DNA of 58,072 nucleotides from Haloplasmataceae bacterium (GCA_029240795.1 JARDZP010000007.1:1-58072), one strand, 5' to 3'. Positions 38,569 to 47,832 are shown, numbered from the stretch's first letter. Translations and numbers: made by a program. Notes: generated from the letters alone by a model not told the origin.

Positions 38569-38611
38569 TCATAATATTTCTATCTTTTATTACAGGATTA
38601 AATATATATAT

Positions 38612-38648
38612 AAAAGAGCTTTTTCAATAAACTGAAAAAGCTCTTTTA
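38612..38648 (-). terminator. Terminator downstream of the 102-residue protein gene
   Basis: Stem AAAGAGCTTTTTCA/TGAAAAAGCTCTTT with a 6-base loop, 17 bases after the stop at 38665. It is followed by a T-rich run on the minus strand. Confidence 0.85.
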
Positions 38649-38664
38649 TGTATAACAAATCTTA

Positions 38665-38973
38665 CTATTTATTTGTTTTATTTAAAAGTGTATCATATTC
38701 TGCTTGTGATAAAATGGCACTTATACCTTCTCCATAATATGCTACATCATCAATTGCTAACCAACGACTCTTTTGACCATACTTAAAATTTAGAACACAG
38801 TTGCAACCTAATTTTTTAGCTTTAAGTGCTAAATCTTTTTTAACATCATTTAGATTTTTTAATTGAGCACCAAATTTAAAACTTAAATCAGATTTGATAC
38901 TTGCTAATTTTTTTGCGGCTGGGTTATCTCCCTCAATAAAGCAGACATCATCATAAAATGTCGTATAAGCCAT
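38665..38973 (-). CDS. Conserved hypothetical protein (102 aa)
   Basis: A 102-residue soluble protein, not recognised. It has helices in KKLASIKSDLS and KDLALKAKKLG followed by CNCVLNFKYGQKSRW, where the alternating helix-strand pattern recalls small YbjQ-like domains; this is a weak resemblance only. It follows the DUF4177 gene by one base, so they form a two-gene unit. No signal peptide or membrane segment. Confidence 0.55.
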   Translation of the reverse strand: MAYTTFYDDVCFIEGDNPAAKKLASIKSDLSFKFGAQLKNLNDVKKDLALKAKKLGCNCVLNFKYGQKSRWLAIDDVAYYGEGISAILSQAEYDTLLNKTNK

Positions 38974-38974
38974 A

Positions 38975-39166
38975 TTAAATATTTCTCACTAGAATCGCTA
39001 CAAATTCTTGTCTAGCAGTACCAAAGCCAGGAACATCAGCTGTTGCACAGGTAACTAACTCCCATCCTTGTTGAGCATAAGAATTTAATGCTCCTTCTAG
39101 TTTAATGGGATCAAATTTACCCGAAAACCATTTGTCTTTTTGAGTTAAAACTTTATATTCTTTCAT
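38975..39166 (-). CDS. DUF4177 domain protein
   Basis: A 63-residue protein that fits DUF4177: MKEYKVLTQKDKWFSGKFDP then LEGALNSYAQQGWELVTCAT and a short strand with EFVAILVR at the end. Small beta-alpha-beta proteins of this type have no known function. The ATG at 39164-39166 follows AGGAGACGG. The ATG six codons before it overlaps that site. The two-gene operon with the 102-residue protein is clear. Confidence 0.75.
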   Translation of the reverse strand: MKEYKVLTQKDKWFSGKFDPIKLEGALNSYAQQGWELVTCATADVPGFGTARQEFVAILVRNI

Positions 39167-39295
39167 AATCCGTCTCCTATTCATTAATCTTTCAAGATTA
39201 AAATACCATAATAACGATACATTTTTTGTAAAAAAATGTTTAATAAATAAAAATATTTAATTATTTAATAAAGGTATCATTAATAGGAATTAATG

Positions 39296-39379
39296 TTAAT
39301 TCGTAAAGTATGGACGATTAGCTATTAGTGTGAAATCACTATGAGTATAAGCTCCCCAACTATTATCGCCGAAAACACT
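39296..39379 (-). pseudogene. Remnant of a beta-galactosidase (LacZ) C-terminus
   Basis: After an in-frame stop, 27 codons read SVFGDNSWGAYTHSDFTLIA and then NRPYFTN and TAA. This matches the last ~30 residues of GH2 beta-galactosidases (GDxSWGA..H..Y.L.A...Y.F). Upstream frames hold stops and no further match that I could follow. The rest of the 39167-39576 gap holds no other recognisable gene. The short length makes this a modest claim. Confidence 0.45.
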
Positions 39380-39576
39380 TTATCAGGTAATTTACAAATA
39401 GAGGTAGAACTATAATACTAAATCAGGTAATGTTCTCTAAAGGGTTTATTTTGCATTAAGAATAGGGGTTATGTTATCGTGTAATTTGAACAATGTTTAA
39501 ACTTACTATCTTAGGTTAAATTAATAATAGAACCAACTATTGTCTCTAGTGATCACAATAAGCTTTATGTCAACCA

Positions 39577-40413
39577 TTAATACACACCACACTCAACTAA
39601 AATATCTCGCGTTTTTTTATTAAATTTTGAATCTAAAACGAGTATTGTTTCTTCTAAGGTAATTTCGATATTCTTATTCATTGTTATTAATGATCTATTT
39701 TTATCTACAATTGACCAATGGTCAATGATTTTATTATATAATTTTGTATCAAGTGCTTTTTCTTTTTTATAAATTTCTTCTAGAGAACCGATTTGTAAAA
39801 TCTTTACCGCTGTTTTCATTCCTATACTTGGTACGCCTTTAATATTATCACTCTTATCCCCTACTAGAATTTTATAATCTATGATTTGCTTAGGTGATAC
39901 TTCAAATTTCTCAAAAACTTTTTCTGGAGTATAATAGATATCACTCATCGCATTATAAACTGAAACATTTAGATCGACTAATTGTAAAAAATCTTTATCT
40001 GTAGAAACAATGACAACTTCATATTTAGCTTTTAATCTTTCACTTAAAGAAGCAATATAATCATCTGCTTCAACATTTTGTGCTTCAACATAATGAATAT
40101 TTAAATAATCTAATGTTTTATAGATATGTTTTAATTGATAAAAAGGATTTTCTGCTTCTGGTAAATTAGAATAATCCATTCGATTTTGCTTATAATCATG
40201 ATCTATTTCAATCCTACTACCAATACTTGTTTCACTGTCAAACACCACAATCAATTTATCGGTTGAAAAATAATCGACAAGTTTTTTAATGCTAGCTAAA
40301 AAACCAAATGCACCTTTAATTTCCTCTCCTCTTGAATTTTTAAAGGAATTTGGTATTCCATAAAACATTCTAAATAATAAATTATGACCATCTATAATAA
40401 TAACCTTATTCAT
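39577..40413 (-). CDS. Stand-alone 5'-3' exonuclease (DNA polymerase I N-domain type)
   Basis: A 278-residue FEN-like 5' nuclease. Acidic metal-binding residues are seen in IIDGHNLLFRMF (Asp ~8), IVVFDSE, EADDYIAS, VSTDKDFLQLV and GDKSDNIKGVPSIGMKTA, followed by the helix-hairpin-helix. This is the YpcP/ExoIX class. It removes RNA primers or flaps in lagging-strand maturation or repair, with or without a Pol I. It starts with an ATG after AGGAAGTGATAA. Monocistronic. Confidence 0.92.
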   Translation of the reverse strand: MNKVIIIDGHNLLFRMFYGIPNSFKNSRGEEIKGAFGFLASIKKLVDYFSTDKLIVVFDSETSIGSRIEIDHDYKQNRMDYSNLPEAENPFYQLKHIYKTLDYLNIHYVEAQNVEADDYIASLSERLKAKYEVVIVSTDKDFLQLVDLNVSVYNAMSDIYYTPEKVFEKFEVSPKQIIDYKILVGDKSDNIKGVPSIGMKTAVKILQIGSLEEIYKKEKALDTKLYNKIIDHWSIVDKNRSLITMNKNIEITLEETILVLDSKFNKKTRDILVECGVY

Positions 40414-40464
40414 TTTATCACTTCCTATTTCCTATAACATTATAACATATAATCATTTAAAATA

Positions 40465-40494
40465 AAAAGACTACTATCAAACGATAGTAATCAT
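40465..40494 (-). terminator. Terminator ending the 40560-41532 minus-strand stretch
   Basis: Stem GACTACTATC/GATAGTAATC with a 4-base loop and one mismatch, followed on the minus strand by TTTTTATTTT. It lies downstream of a decayed gene (40560-40790). Confidence 0.75.
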
Positions 40495-40559
40495 AAAGAG
40501 TATATTTAATTAACTTACGCTCACATTAAATGGATATTTAATAGTTAAAAATTATCAAA

Positions 40560-40790
40560 TTATAATTTAAACTTTAATTTCATTCTATCCTTCATTTTAA
40601 ATAAAATTTTCCATGTAAATACTTTAGGTAGACTTAACATCCATATTAAATGAAATAACAAAGAACCCCAAATAATAATTGACCCAATGTCTTCACTTTA
40701 GACTTTTCCCTTATTTATACTAATTTTTAAAATGTCTAAACCTTCAATATTCAAAACAATATAGGAATGTTCATGAGTTATTAATTTAAT
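40560..40790 (-). pseudogene. Decayed gene encoding a membrane-associated protein
   Basis: Two open stretches in different frames run toward a TAA at 40560: LITHEHSYIVLNIEGLDILK then ISINKGKV stop, followed by SEDIGSIIIWGSLLFHLIWM and a basic end (KMKDRMKLKFKL). The second part has a hydrophobic helix and a lysine-rich tail. There is no clear start and no family match. The strand and the terminator just downstream fit a once-expressed gene. Confidence 0.4.
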
Positions 40791-40845
40791 CTTCTATTGA
40801 TTTTAAAAAAAGTAACCAAAACTTAAATCCCTAAAAAACAATATA

Positions 40846-41532
40846 TCATTTTTTAAGTATTCCCTGATACTTAAATTCATAATGAAGTGAATTATTTTCA
40901 TAATTTAATTCTCGATATTTAATTAAAAAGTGAAATAGTTCTTCTATTTCTTTTTGATTTAAAACATTTTTGTTTTTTCTAATTAACTTTTTAATTGTTT
41001 TCTTAAGCTTATATCGATTAACTACAAACACTTCCTTTGAATGATTTACTTCTTTAATTTCACAACGTTTACTAAAGGCGATAATATTATAAAAATTACC
41101 ATAGTATTTATCTTTTAATAATGCATTCAAACAACGAATATGCATATTATTTTGCCAAATAGGATTATAAAATTTATATGACTTCCCATCGTCATAGGAT
41201 TTAACCCAATTACGGGAATCTTCATCTCCATAAATATTACCACTATAATTTTTGGATTCAACAACAAAAATGCCTGTAGGATGTAACAGTAGTAAATCTA
41301 TTTCGGTACATTTATCTCCATTTGGAATTACTAAATTTGTCAATACTTTTCCTTTTTTTATTTTACTTAAAATTCTGAAAGTTAGACATTCACCGTAATA
41401 GCCCATGTGAAAACGAAAGTAAAAGTAATTTACTTGAGATACTTTAAAATATAACGACCTTTTATAAATATTTATATCAATAACTAAAATAAATAATAAT
41501 ACAAATATTGGAATAATAATATATTTAATCAT
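40846..41532 (-). CDS. NERD domain protein (nuclease-related)
   Basis: A 228-residue protein: one membrane segment at the N-terminus (MIKYIIIPIFVLLFILVIDI), then a NERD domain with GYYGECLTFRILSKI, NGDKCTEIDLLLLHPTGIFV and VESKNYSGNIYGDE, holding the D and ExK residues of the nuclease-like core. NERD proteins are related to restriction-type nucleases and to plasmid genes, but their function is mostly unknown. The start is the ATG at 41530-41532 (after TTAGGTG). The open frame goes ten codons further without a better ribosome binding site. Confidence 0.8.
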   Translation of the reverse strand: MIKYIIIPIFVLLFILVIDINIYKRSLYFKVSQVNYFYFRFHMGYYGECLTFRILSKIKKGKVLTNLVIPNGDKCTEIDLLLLHPTGIFVVESKNYSGNIYGDEDSRNWVKSYDDGKSYKFYNPIWQNNMHIRCLNALLKDKYYGNFYNIIAFSKRCEIKEVNHSKEVFVVNRYKLKKTIKKLIRKNKNVLNQKEIEELFHFLIKYRELNYENNSLHYEFKYQGILKK

Positions 41533-41579
41533 TTTTTTACACCTAATGTTATTGTTACCCATCTTTTGTTATTTATTTA

Positions 41580-41606
41580 CAAAAAATCCCTAGTTTCCTA
41601 GGGATT
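41580..41606 (-). terminator. Terminator of the pbp-murE-mraY-murD unit, overlapping the murD stop
   Basis: Perfect stem AATCCCTAG/CTAGGGATT with a TTTC loop whose one arm is the last two codons and TAG stop of murD. It is followed on the minus strand by a U run. Confidence 0.85.
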
Positions 41607-42923
41607 AAGTTGATTTACTATATCGATAAAATGATGTCCTCGTTCTTCATAATCTTTATATTGATCCCAACTTGCACAAGCTGGAGAAAACAAGACTATA
41701 TCATCAGGCTCGTTTTTATTATAGATTAATGTTATAACTTCTTGTAAATCTTGACATGCTACACACTTTTTATTAAATAAAATAGCTGCTTTTAAGATTT
41801 TTTCTTTTGTTTGACCATATGCTACGATAGATTTTACATTTTTATGCTTCATGATTGGTTCAAAATCTTGATTACGATCTAACCCACCTAAAATTAAGAT
41901 AACGGGTTTTTTCATTGCATCTAGTGCACAAATCGTTGATTCAATGTTTGTTGATTTTGAATCATTATAATATGTTACTTGATTTATTGTTTTAATAAAC
42001 TGAATTCGATGAGGTAACCCAACAAATGTTTTTATTGAATTTGCTATTTTATCATTTTCTAAATAAAATACTTTTGTTACATCTATAGCGGCTAATACAT
42101 TATATAAATTATGATTTCCTAATAATTGTATTTCATCTTTATTCATAAAAACTTTAGTATTATAGATCAAATTATTATTTTTAACAAATGCGTTTGCTTT
42201 ACTACTATTAAATGAAAATGTAACTTTTTGACATTTTAACTTTTTAATTCTTTTCGCTATAATTTCATCATCCATGTTATAGACGATAAAATCATCATTA
42301 CCCATATTTTTAACCAAATTTAATTTTGCATTAATGTAATTATCAAATGTATGATGATAATCAAGATGGGCAGGTGAAATATTTAATAATAAAGCAATAT
42401 GTGGTTTAAAGAAATGAATATCTAAAAGTTGAAAAGAAGATAACTCAACTACAAATACATCAGCGTTTGGATGAGTTAAGACAGCATCACTTAAACTATA
42501 GCCAATATTCCCTACACTGTAAGCATCAATATTGTTGTCTTTTAATATTTTAGTGATTAAAGTCGTTGTAGTCGTTTTACCATTTGTTCCTGTTATACCA
42601 ACTATTACTGTTTTACGATTTATTATATGAAAAGCAAGTTCAATTTCTGAGATGATTAAAATGTCTTTTTTTCTAGCATCTTCTAAGATCTTAATATCAT
42701 ATTTTATACCCGGACTTTTTACAATTATATCTATATTATCCAAGTCTAAACTAGAATAATCTAAATAAGTAATATTATTAAATTCTTTTAATATTTCTTG
42801 CTTTTTTACTAACTCATCTGATACGAATATTTCAACATTTAAAGTTTTTAGTAACTTAATGGCGGCTTTACCACTATTTTTTAGCCCTAAAACTAAAATC
42901 CTTTTATTATTGAATTCGATCAT
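41598..42923 (-). CDS. murD: UDP-N-acetylmuramoyl-L-alanine--D-glutamate ligase
   Basis: A 441-residue Mur ligase that adds D-Glu to UDP-MurNAc-L-Ala. The N-terminal domain has a Rossmann-like VLGLKNSGKAAIKLL and the ATP site is GITGTNGKTTTTTLI (residues ~113-127). NISPAHLDYHHTFDNYINAK, YYNDSKSTNIEST and DQYKDYEERGHHF further down are MurD marks. It is the last gene of the wall operon and follows mraY by 24 bases with AAAGGGGAG upstream. Cytosolic. Confidence 0.96.
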   Translation of the reverse strand: MIEFNNKRILVLGLKNSGKAAIKLLKTLNVEIFVSDELVKKQEILKEFNNITYLDYSSLDLDNIDIIVKSPGIKYDIKILEDARKKDILIISEIELAFHIINRKTVIVGITGTNGKTTTTTLITKILKDNNIDAYSVGNIGYSLSDAVLTHPNADVFVVELSSFQLLDIHFFKPHIALLLNISPAHLDYHHTFDNYINAKLNLVKNMGNDDFIVYNMDDEIIAKRIKKLKCQKVTFSFNSSKANAFVKNNNLIYNTKVFMNKDEIQLLGNHNLYNVLAAIDVTKVFYLENDKIANSIKTFVGLPHRIQFIKTINQVTYYNDSKSTNIESTICALDAMKKPVILILGGLDRNQDFEPIMKHKNVKSIVAYGQTKEKILKAAILFNKKCVACQDLQEVITLIYNKNEPDDIVLFSPACASWDQYKDYEERGHHFIDIVNQLNP

Positions 42924-42947
42924 TTTACTCCCCTTTACAATTATGTT

Positions 42948-43931
42948 CTAGTATAGAACAATTCCAATTGCTAGTAGACTTAAGATAAAGCCTACTACAT
43001 AAAACATAAGAACAACAGAAGATTCCTTCATACCTCCTAATTCAAAATGATGATGTAATGGTGCCATTCTAAAAATCCTTTTACCATGAGTCTTTTTAAA
43101 ATAAAAAACTTGGAGAATAACCGAAAGTGTTTCTAAAACAAACACACCACCAACAAGTATTAATAATAATTCTTGTTTGGTTAAGATTGCCATCGAAGCT
43201 AAGGCTGCACCTAATGCAAGTGAACCTGTATCTCCCATAAAAATCTTTGCTGGATGAGAATTAAATACTAAAAATCCTAAAACTGTTCCTAATAGCGCAA
43301 CACCAAATAAAAATACATCAAGTTGATTATTCATAAAAGCGATGAACGTGTAAGTAGCAATAGCAAACGTCGCTAATCCACTAGCTAATCCATCCAATCC
43401 GTCTGTTAGATTAACAGCATTGCTTCCACCAACTAGCATAAAAAAGATAAGAATTCCATAAAACCATTTTAGATCTATACTAAAATTTTGGGTAATAAAT
43501 AATTCTGTCGAAAATCCTTCAATTAAGTATAGGAAGAAAAAAATTCCCGCAATTACGATTTGACCAATAAATTTATATTTTGGTTTAAGACCAATATTAC
43601 TTTTGCGAACAACAATTAAATAATCATCGATGAACCCAATCGTACCATAACCAATTAAAGGTACAAATAAAAGAATCCATGTTTTGATATTAAAATCCTG
43701 TCCTAAATTATATATAAGAAAGTATGCTGCAACTGTAATTAAAGTTACTAGACTAAAAACGGTTCCTCCCATGGTTGGTGTACCACTTTTACTCAAATGT
43801 GATTGTGGTCCATCTTGGCGGATTGATTGACCGAACTTTAATTTACGCATATATGGTATAATGATTGGTTCTATTAGAATCGTTAAAATTAAAGAAACAA
43901 ACATTCCAAAGGTTAAAATTTTTATAACCAT
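42948..43931 (-). CDS. mraY: Phospho-N-acetylmuramoyl-pentapeptide transferase
   Basis: A 327-residue membrane enzyme with ~10 membrane segments that links UDP-MurNAc-pentapeptide to undecaprenyl phosphate, giving lipid I. Motifs: QSIRQDGPQSHLSKSGTPTM, GFIDDYLIVVRKSNIGL (DD pair), NAVNLTDGLDGLASG, IFMGDTGSLALGAA and the MAPLHHHFE loop. AAAGGAGATGTAG precedes the ATG. It is between murE and murD as in many Bacillota. Confidence 0.97.
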   Translation of the reverse strand: MVIKILTFGMFVSLILTILIEPIIIPYMRKLKFGQSIRQDGPQSHLSKSGTPTMGGTVFSLVTLITVAAYFLIYNLGQDFNIKTWILLFVPLIGYGTIGFIDDYLIVVRKSNIGLKPKYKFIGQIVIAGIFFFLYLIEGFSTELFITQNFSIDLKWFYGILIFFMLVGGSNAVNLTDGLDGLASGLATFAIATYTFIAFMNNQLDVFLFGVALLGTVLGFLVFNSHPAKIFMGDTGSLALGAALASMAILTKQELLLILVGGVFVLETLSVILQVFYFKKTHGKRIFRMAPLHHHFELGGMKESSVVLMFYVVGFILSLLAIGIVLY

Positions 43932-43965
43932 ATCTACATCTCCTTTTTTGATAAATTACTTATTA

Positions 43966-45444
43966 TCAAGAGTGCATTTTAATATACTTATTAACTTCAT
44001 CATAATCACTAAAATAAAGCTTCTTATTTTTGATTATTTGATAATTTTCATGTCCCTTACCAACAATTAAAATGACATCTTCAGGTTTTACATTATCGAT
44101 CGCGTGTTTAATTGCGTCACTACGATTTTCAATGCATATGTAATTATTATTACTTGCACCTTGAACAATATCATTGATTATTTTATTTGGGTCTTCATAC
44201 CGTGGATTATCTGATGTAAAAATAACATAATCAGCTAGTTTAGTGACAATCTTGCCGATAATAGGTCTTTTAAATTTATCACGATTTCCTCCACAACCTA
44301 CTACACAAATAATTTTCCTTTTTGAAATGATTTTAATTTCATTTAGGATGCGATATACACTATCTGGTGTATGTGCATAATCAATAAAGACATTCAAATT
44401 CATATCATTCTCTACTTTTTGCATTCTTCCTTTTACACACTCTAATTGATTCATTTTCGCAAATAATTGTTTCATATCATAATTGTTTATGTAAAAATAG
44501 GCTACAATCGCTAGTAAATTATATACATTAAAGAAACCAAAAATATTTTTTGTAGAGACACTTCCCACATACTTTTCATGATCATAAAAATCAAATGCAA
44601 TACTATCAATATCACAAGAAATATTTCGAGCTCGAAAATCATTATGATCATAAACCCCATAAGTATAGTATTTGACATTACTTAATCTTATAAACTTTTT
44701 GTGATATTTATCATCACCATTTAATAATATTTTTTTATTATTGTAATTATTACCTAAATGAGCAAATAATAAACCTTTTGAATAAAAATAATCATCAACG
44801 GTTTTATGATAATCTAAGTGATCATGCGAAAAGTTTGTAAAAATAACTGTATCAAAATCTATTTGAGAAACTCTTTGTTGCTTAATAGCATGTGAAGATA
44901 CTTCCATAACACAATTATTAATCTGATTTTCAAAAGTTTCATGAAAAATTTGATTTAGAATAAGTACTGATGGAGTAGTATTATTCGTATCTAACTCTTT
45001 ATCATTAATTTTTATTCCAGTAGTACCGATTAATGTACATTTTTCATTTAAAATTTTATACATATTGTATATTAAAGTTGTAACAGTTGTTTTACCATTT
45101 GTACCAGTTACTCCTACTAAGTTCAATTTTTTAGATGGTTCATCATAAAAGTAATTTGCGATTACTGCTAATGCTTTTTTTGAATCATGAACCTTAATTA
45201 AATTAACATTTTCAAAATTCTGATAATCATAAAACTTATCCTCATAGATAATTGTCTTAGCTTTTTTATCAACTGCATTTTTTATGTAGTTATGTCCATC
45301 ATTATTTTCCCCTCTTATTGCAATAAATAAATCATTATCACAAACATTTAAGGAATTATCTTCAATTTTATTAACTACATGATTTACATGTTTATTTCTA
45401 TCATAATAAATATTACATTGATCTAACAAATCAAATAAATCCAT
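43966..45444 (-). CDS. murE: UDP-N-acetylmuramyl-tripeptide synthetase, probably meso-DAP-adding
   Basis: A 492-residue Mur ligase. The ATP site is GVTGTNGKTTVTTLI (residues ~107-121), with HDHLDYHKTVDDYFYSK and FIDYAHTPDSVYRIL following. The substrate motif reads TSDNPRYEDP. DNPR is the signature for the meso-diaminopimelate-adding enzyme, while lysine-adding MurE lacks the Arg. This is the main clue to the peptide cross-link type here. It starts after AGGTGGTG, 11 bases downstream of the PBP gene, and ends in TGA. Confidence 0.95.
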   Translation of the reverse strand: MDLFDLLDQCNIYYDRNKHVNHVVNKIEDNSLNVCDNDLFIAIRGENNDGHNYIKNAVDKKAKTIIYEDKFYDYQNFENVNLIKVHDSKKALAVIANYFYDEPSKKLNLVGVTGTNGKTTVTTLIYNMYKILNEKCTLIGTTGIKINDKELDTNNTTPSVLILNQIFHETFENQINNCVMEVSSHAIKQQRVSQIDFDTVIFTNFSHDHLDYHKTVDDYFYSKGLLFAHLGNNYNNKKILLNGDDKYHKKFIRLSNVKYYTYGVYDHNDFRARNISCDIDSIAFDFYDHEKYVGSVSTKNIFGFFNVYNLLAIVAYFYINNYDMKQLFAKMNQLECVKGRMQKVENDMNLNVFIDYAHTPDSVYRILNEIKIISKRKIICVVGCGGNRDKFKRPIIGKIVTKLADYVIFTSDNPRYEDPNKIINDIVQGASNNNYICIENRSDAIKHAIDNVKPEDVILIVGKGHENYQIIKNKKLYFSDYDEVNKYIKMHS

Positions 45445-45455
45445 GTTTACACCAC

Positions 45456-47363
45456 CTATTCTAGATACACCAATATCTTGCCACCTTCTGGTATCTTTTC
45501 TCCAGCTGCAGGACTTTGATATTTAACAACATTTCCTGAACCGAAATATTCATAGCCATAATAGACTGATCGTGGTATTTTCTTTTTCTCTACACCTAAC
45601 AAGTTTGGTACAGTGTGATATTTTAAGTCTAACCAACGATATTCTTTTTCTATTTGATTCTTTTGTTTTGATATTCCTAATATTGGTAATGCCTCTTTTA
45701 AAATTTCGCCTACGATTGGTGCAACTACAGTTCCACCATATTGAATCGTATTTTTAGGATTATCGATAGCGACATAAACAACAAGTTCAGGATCATTCAT
45801 TGGCGCAGCTCCTAAAAACGATACAATGTAATTGTTTTCTAAGTATTGGCCATTTACTGCTTTTTGGGCTGTTCCAGTTTTTCCGCCAATACGATATCCA
45901 TCTATATAAGCATTACGGCCTGTTCCTAATGCAACTACACTTTCAAGAGCATGACGAACTGTCGAAGATGTTTCTTCGCTAATTACTCTACGAATTTCAG
46001 TTGGTTGCGTGCTAAATACTACTTCATTTGTGACTGGCATCCGCATTTCTTTTAATACATAAGGTTTATATAAAATTCCACCATTTATGGCAGCACTAGC
46101 AGCATTAACAAGTTGTATTGGAGTGACAGAATTTCCTTGCCCAAACGCTGATGTTGCTAATTCTACTGGTCCAACATTCTCTACGTTAAAGACAATCCCA
46201 CTAGATTCACCTAATAAGTCTACACCCGTTTTTTTCCCAAAGCCAAAATTATTAATATATGAAAATAGTTTTTCTCTACCAAGTCTCATCCCAATTTCCA
46301 TAAATCCTGGGTTACAAGAGTTTTGAATGACCTCTAGGAAAGTTTGATCCCCATGTCCCCCTGCTTTCCAATCTTTTATTCTTGTACCATCAACAATACG
46401 ATAACCAGGATCATAAAAATGTTCATTAAGGCTAAATACTCCCTCTTCAAGTCCGGCAGCATATGTTACTATCTTGAATGTAGAACCTGGTTCATAAGAC
46501 ATCCAAATGGGTAAATTGCGGTTATATATTTCTTGATCATATTCTTTATAGTTTTCCGGGTTGAATGATGGATAACTTGCCATAGCTAATACTTCACCAT
46601 TTTTTGGATTCATAATTAATCCAAGCATTTGGTCAGGCTGATATCTCGCATTCGCATTTTCTAGTACTCTTTCTAACAATATTTGAATATCGATATCAAT
46701 TGTCAGATAAATATCCATTCCTTTTGTTGGAGCATCATAATACCCATATAATTGTTCTAAAGCGTGTCCTTTCGCATCTGTATAATATTTACTACTTCCA
46801 CCTGCACCCATTAAATAATCATCATAGATGTACTCAATGCCAGTAATTCCTTGATTATCAATACCAACAAAACCTAAAACATGTGCTAAATATGTATCAT
46901 ATAAGTAGTTTCTTGTCGTATCACCAACGATATATACTCCTTTATAGTTTTTATCGATGATTTTTTGTGCTTGTTCAATCGAAATTTTTCTACCTTCTGG
47001 TTTAATTAATTGTACTGATACATTTTTGCTTAAATGAGCTAATGCTTTACCATAATCAAAATCGAGTATCTCGCTTAGAAACCTTGCTACTTCTTGTTTA
47101 TCCTCTACTTGTCGTGGTATTACTGCCACTGAAGGAGCTAAAACATTATTAACAATCGGCTTTCCATTTCTATCATAGATAATACCTCTTTGACCTTCAA
47201 CAGGAATGTTCCGTGACCATAAATCGTATGCTTTATCAGTTATTTCGTTACCACTTACAAATTGTACATAAGCTAAACGAAAGATTAGGACAAATATCAT
47301 TGAGCAAAAAAGCACCATTAAAAAACGAAGTCTTTTCTGCATTATAAATATTAAATCATTCAT
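45456..47363 (-). CDS. Class B penicillin-binding protein (FtsI/SpoVD type) with PASTA-like tail
   Basis: A 635-residue transpeptidase: short cytoplasmic start, one membrane anchor (residues ~13-35), a dimerisation domain, then the transpeptidase domain with the nucleophile motif PGSTFKIV (Ser ~294), SCN in VIQNSCNPGFMEIG (~348) and KTGT in GYRIGGKTGTAQK. The last ~50 residues form a PASTA-like unit (YHTVPNLLGVEKKKI, then YQSPAAGEKIPEGGKILVYL). Probably the septal enzyme (Pbp2B/SpoVD). It normally follows ftsL directly. Here 6.6 kb separate it from the ftsL-like gene. Confidence 0.93.
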   Translation of the reverse strand: MNDLIFIMQKRLRFLMVLFCSMIFVLIFRLAYVQFVSGNEITDKAYDLWSRNIPVEGQRGIIYDRNGKPIVNNVLAPSVAVIPRQVEDKQEVARFLSEILDFDYGKALAHLSKNVSVQLIKPEGRKISIEQAQKIIDKNYKGVYIVGDTTRNYLYDTYLAHVLGFVGIDNQGITGIEYIYDDYLMGAGGSSKYYTDAKGHALEQLYGYYDAPTKGMDIYLTIDIDIQILLERVLENANARYQPDQMLGLIMNPKNGEVLAMASYPSFNPENYKEYDQEIYNRNLPIWMSYEPGSTFKIVTYAAGLEEGVFSLNEHFYDPGYRIVDGTRIKDWKAGGHGDQTFLEVIQNSCNPGFMEIGMRLGREKLFSYINNFGFGKKTGVDLLGESSGIVFNVENVGPVELATSAFGQGNSVTPIQLVNAASAAINGGILYKPYVLKEMRMPVTNEVVFSTQPTEIRRVISEETSSTVRHALESVVALGTGRNAYIDGYRIGGKTGTAQKAVNGQYLENNYIVSFLGAAPMNDPELVVYVAIDNPKNTIQYGGTVVAPIVGEILKEALPILGISKQKNQIEKEYRWLDLKYHTVPNLLGVEKKKIPRSVYYGYEYFGSGNVVKYQSPAAGEKIPEGGKILVYLE

Positions 47364-47422
47364 TATATCACCATCTCTTAAATATCTATCTTTTCTATAA
47401 ATATTCGAGTTAACAGAAAAAT

Positions 47423-47451
47423 ATTATAGTTATTAATAATTAAAAAATAAA
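47423..47451 (-). promoter_or_regulatory. Possible promoter of the pbp-murE-mraY-murD unit
   Basis: Minus-strand TATAAT (47423-47428) with a weak TTTATT 17 bases upstream (47446-47451). If used, it would let the downstream half of the split wall cluster be expressed without the rsmH promoter. Confidence 0.35.
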
Positions 47452-47475
47452 CAAGTTAAATAGTAATAAAATATT

Positions 47476-47489
47476 AAAAATCAACTTAA
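47476..47489 (+). repeat. Outer 14-base inverted repeat, left copy
   Basis: AAAAATCAACTTAA is present here and, in inverted orientation, at 53354-53367. It borders the diverged end copies (47494-47620 and 53325-53350). Together they form a second, older-looking inverted pair outside the 5.4-kb element. Confidence 0.6.
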
Positions 47490-47493
47490 AATT

Positions 47494-47620
47494 AACAAAG
47501 TTTAAGTTAATATGTGCTAAAGCCTAAAAAATAAACAAGATCTATATAAAAAAACAAAGAAAATCAATGAGATTATCTTTGTTTTTATATTTTAATTTAT
47601 CTAAATATGTTTTAAATATT
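47494..47620 (+). repeat. Diverged copy of the element's left end (R1)
   Basis: Aligns with 47739-47865 in the same orientation over more than 100 bases. Both have ATATGTGCTA, then TAAAAAAT, then AACAA, then a CAAAGA...TCTTTG hairpin, then CTAAATAT at nearly constant spacing. R1's hairpin is at 47551-47587. Sequence identity is partial, so R1 is older than or distinct from the active end. Confidence 0.65.
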
Positions 47621-47731
47621 TAACGTAAAATATTATATAAAATCAATGAGAAAATTTTATTGAATTGAATAAAAGACATAGGGCATTAATTCATGGTTTG
47701 TTGAATGAATTAACAGAAATTAAAAATAGAC

Positions 47732-47738
47732 TAAAAAT
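47732..47738 (+). repeat. Target-site duplication, left (TAAAAAT)
   Basis: The 7-mer TAAAAAT directly abuts the left terminal inverted repeat. The same 7-mer in the same orientation abuts the right repeat at 53160-53166. Typical of a transposition footprint. Confidence 0.7.
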
Positions 47739-47761
47739 GCAATTCGTTCACTTTATATGTG
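47739..47761 (+). repeat. Left terminal inverted repeat
   Basis: Starts GCAATTCGTTCACTTTATAT and ends GTG. It matches the reverse complement of 53137-53159 at 22 of 23 positions (one G/A difference). Confidence 0.85.
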
Positions 47762-47793
47762 CTATATCTTAAAAAATTAACAAATCCTACAAT

Positions 47794-47832
47794 AAAAACG
47801 CAAAGAATTCCTCAAATAATCTTTGCGTTTTT
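47794..47832. terminator. Hairpin inside the left element end
   Basis: Thirteen-base-pair stem AAAAACGCAAAGA/TCTTTGCGTTTTT. It works as a terminator on either strand and is homologous to the hairpin at 47551-47587 outside the element. Confidence 0.8.
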
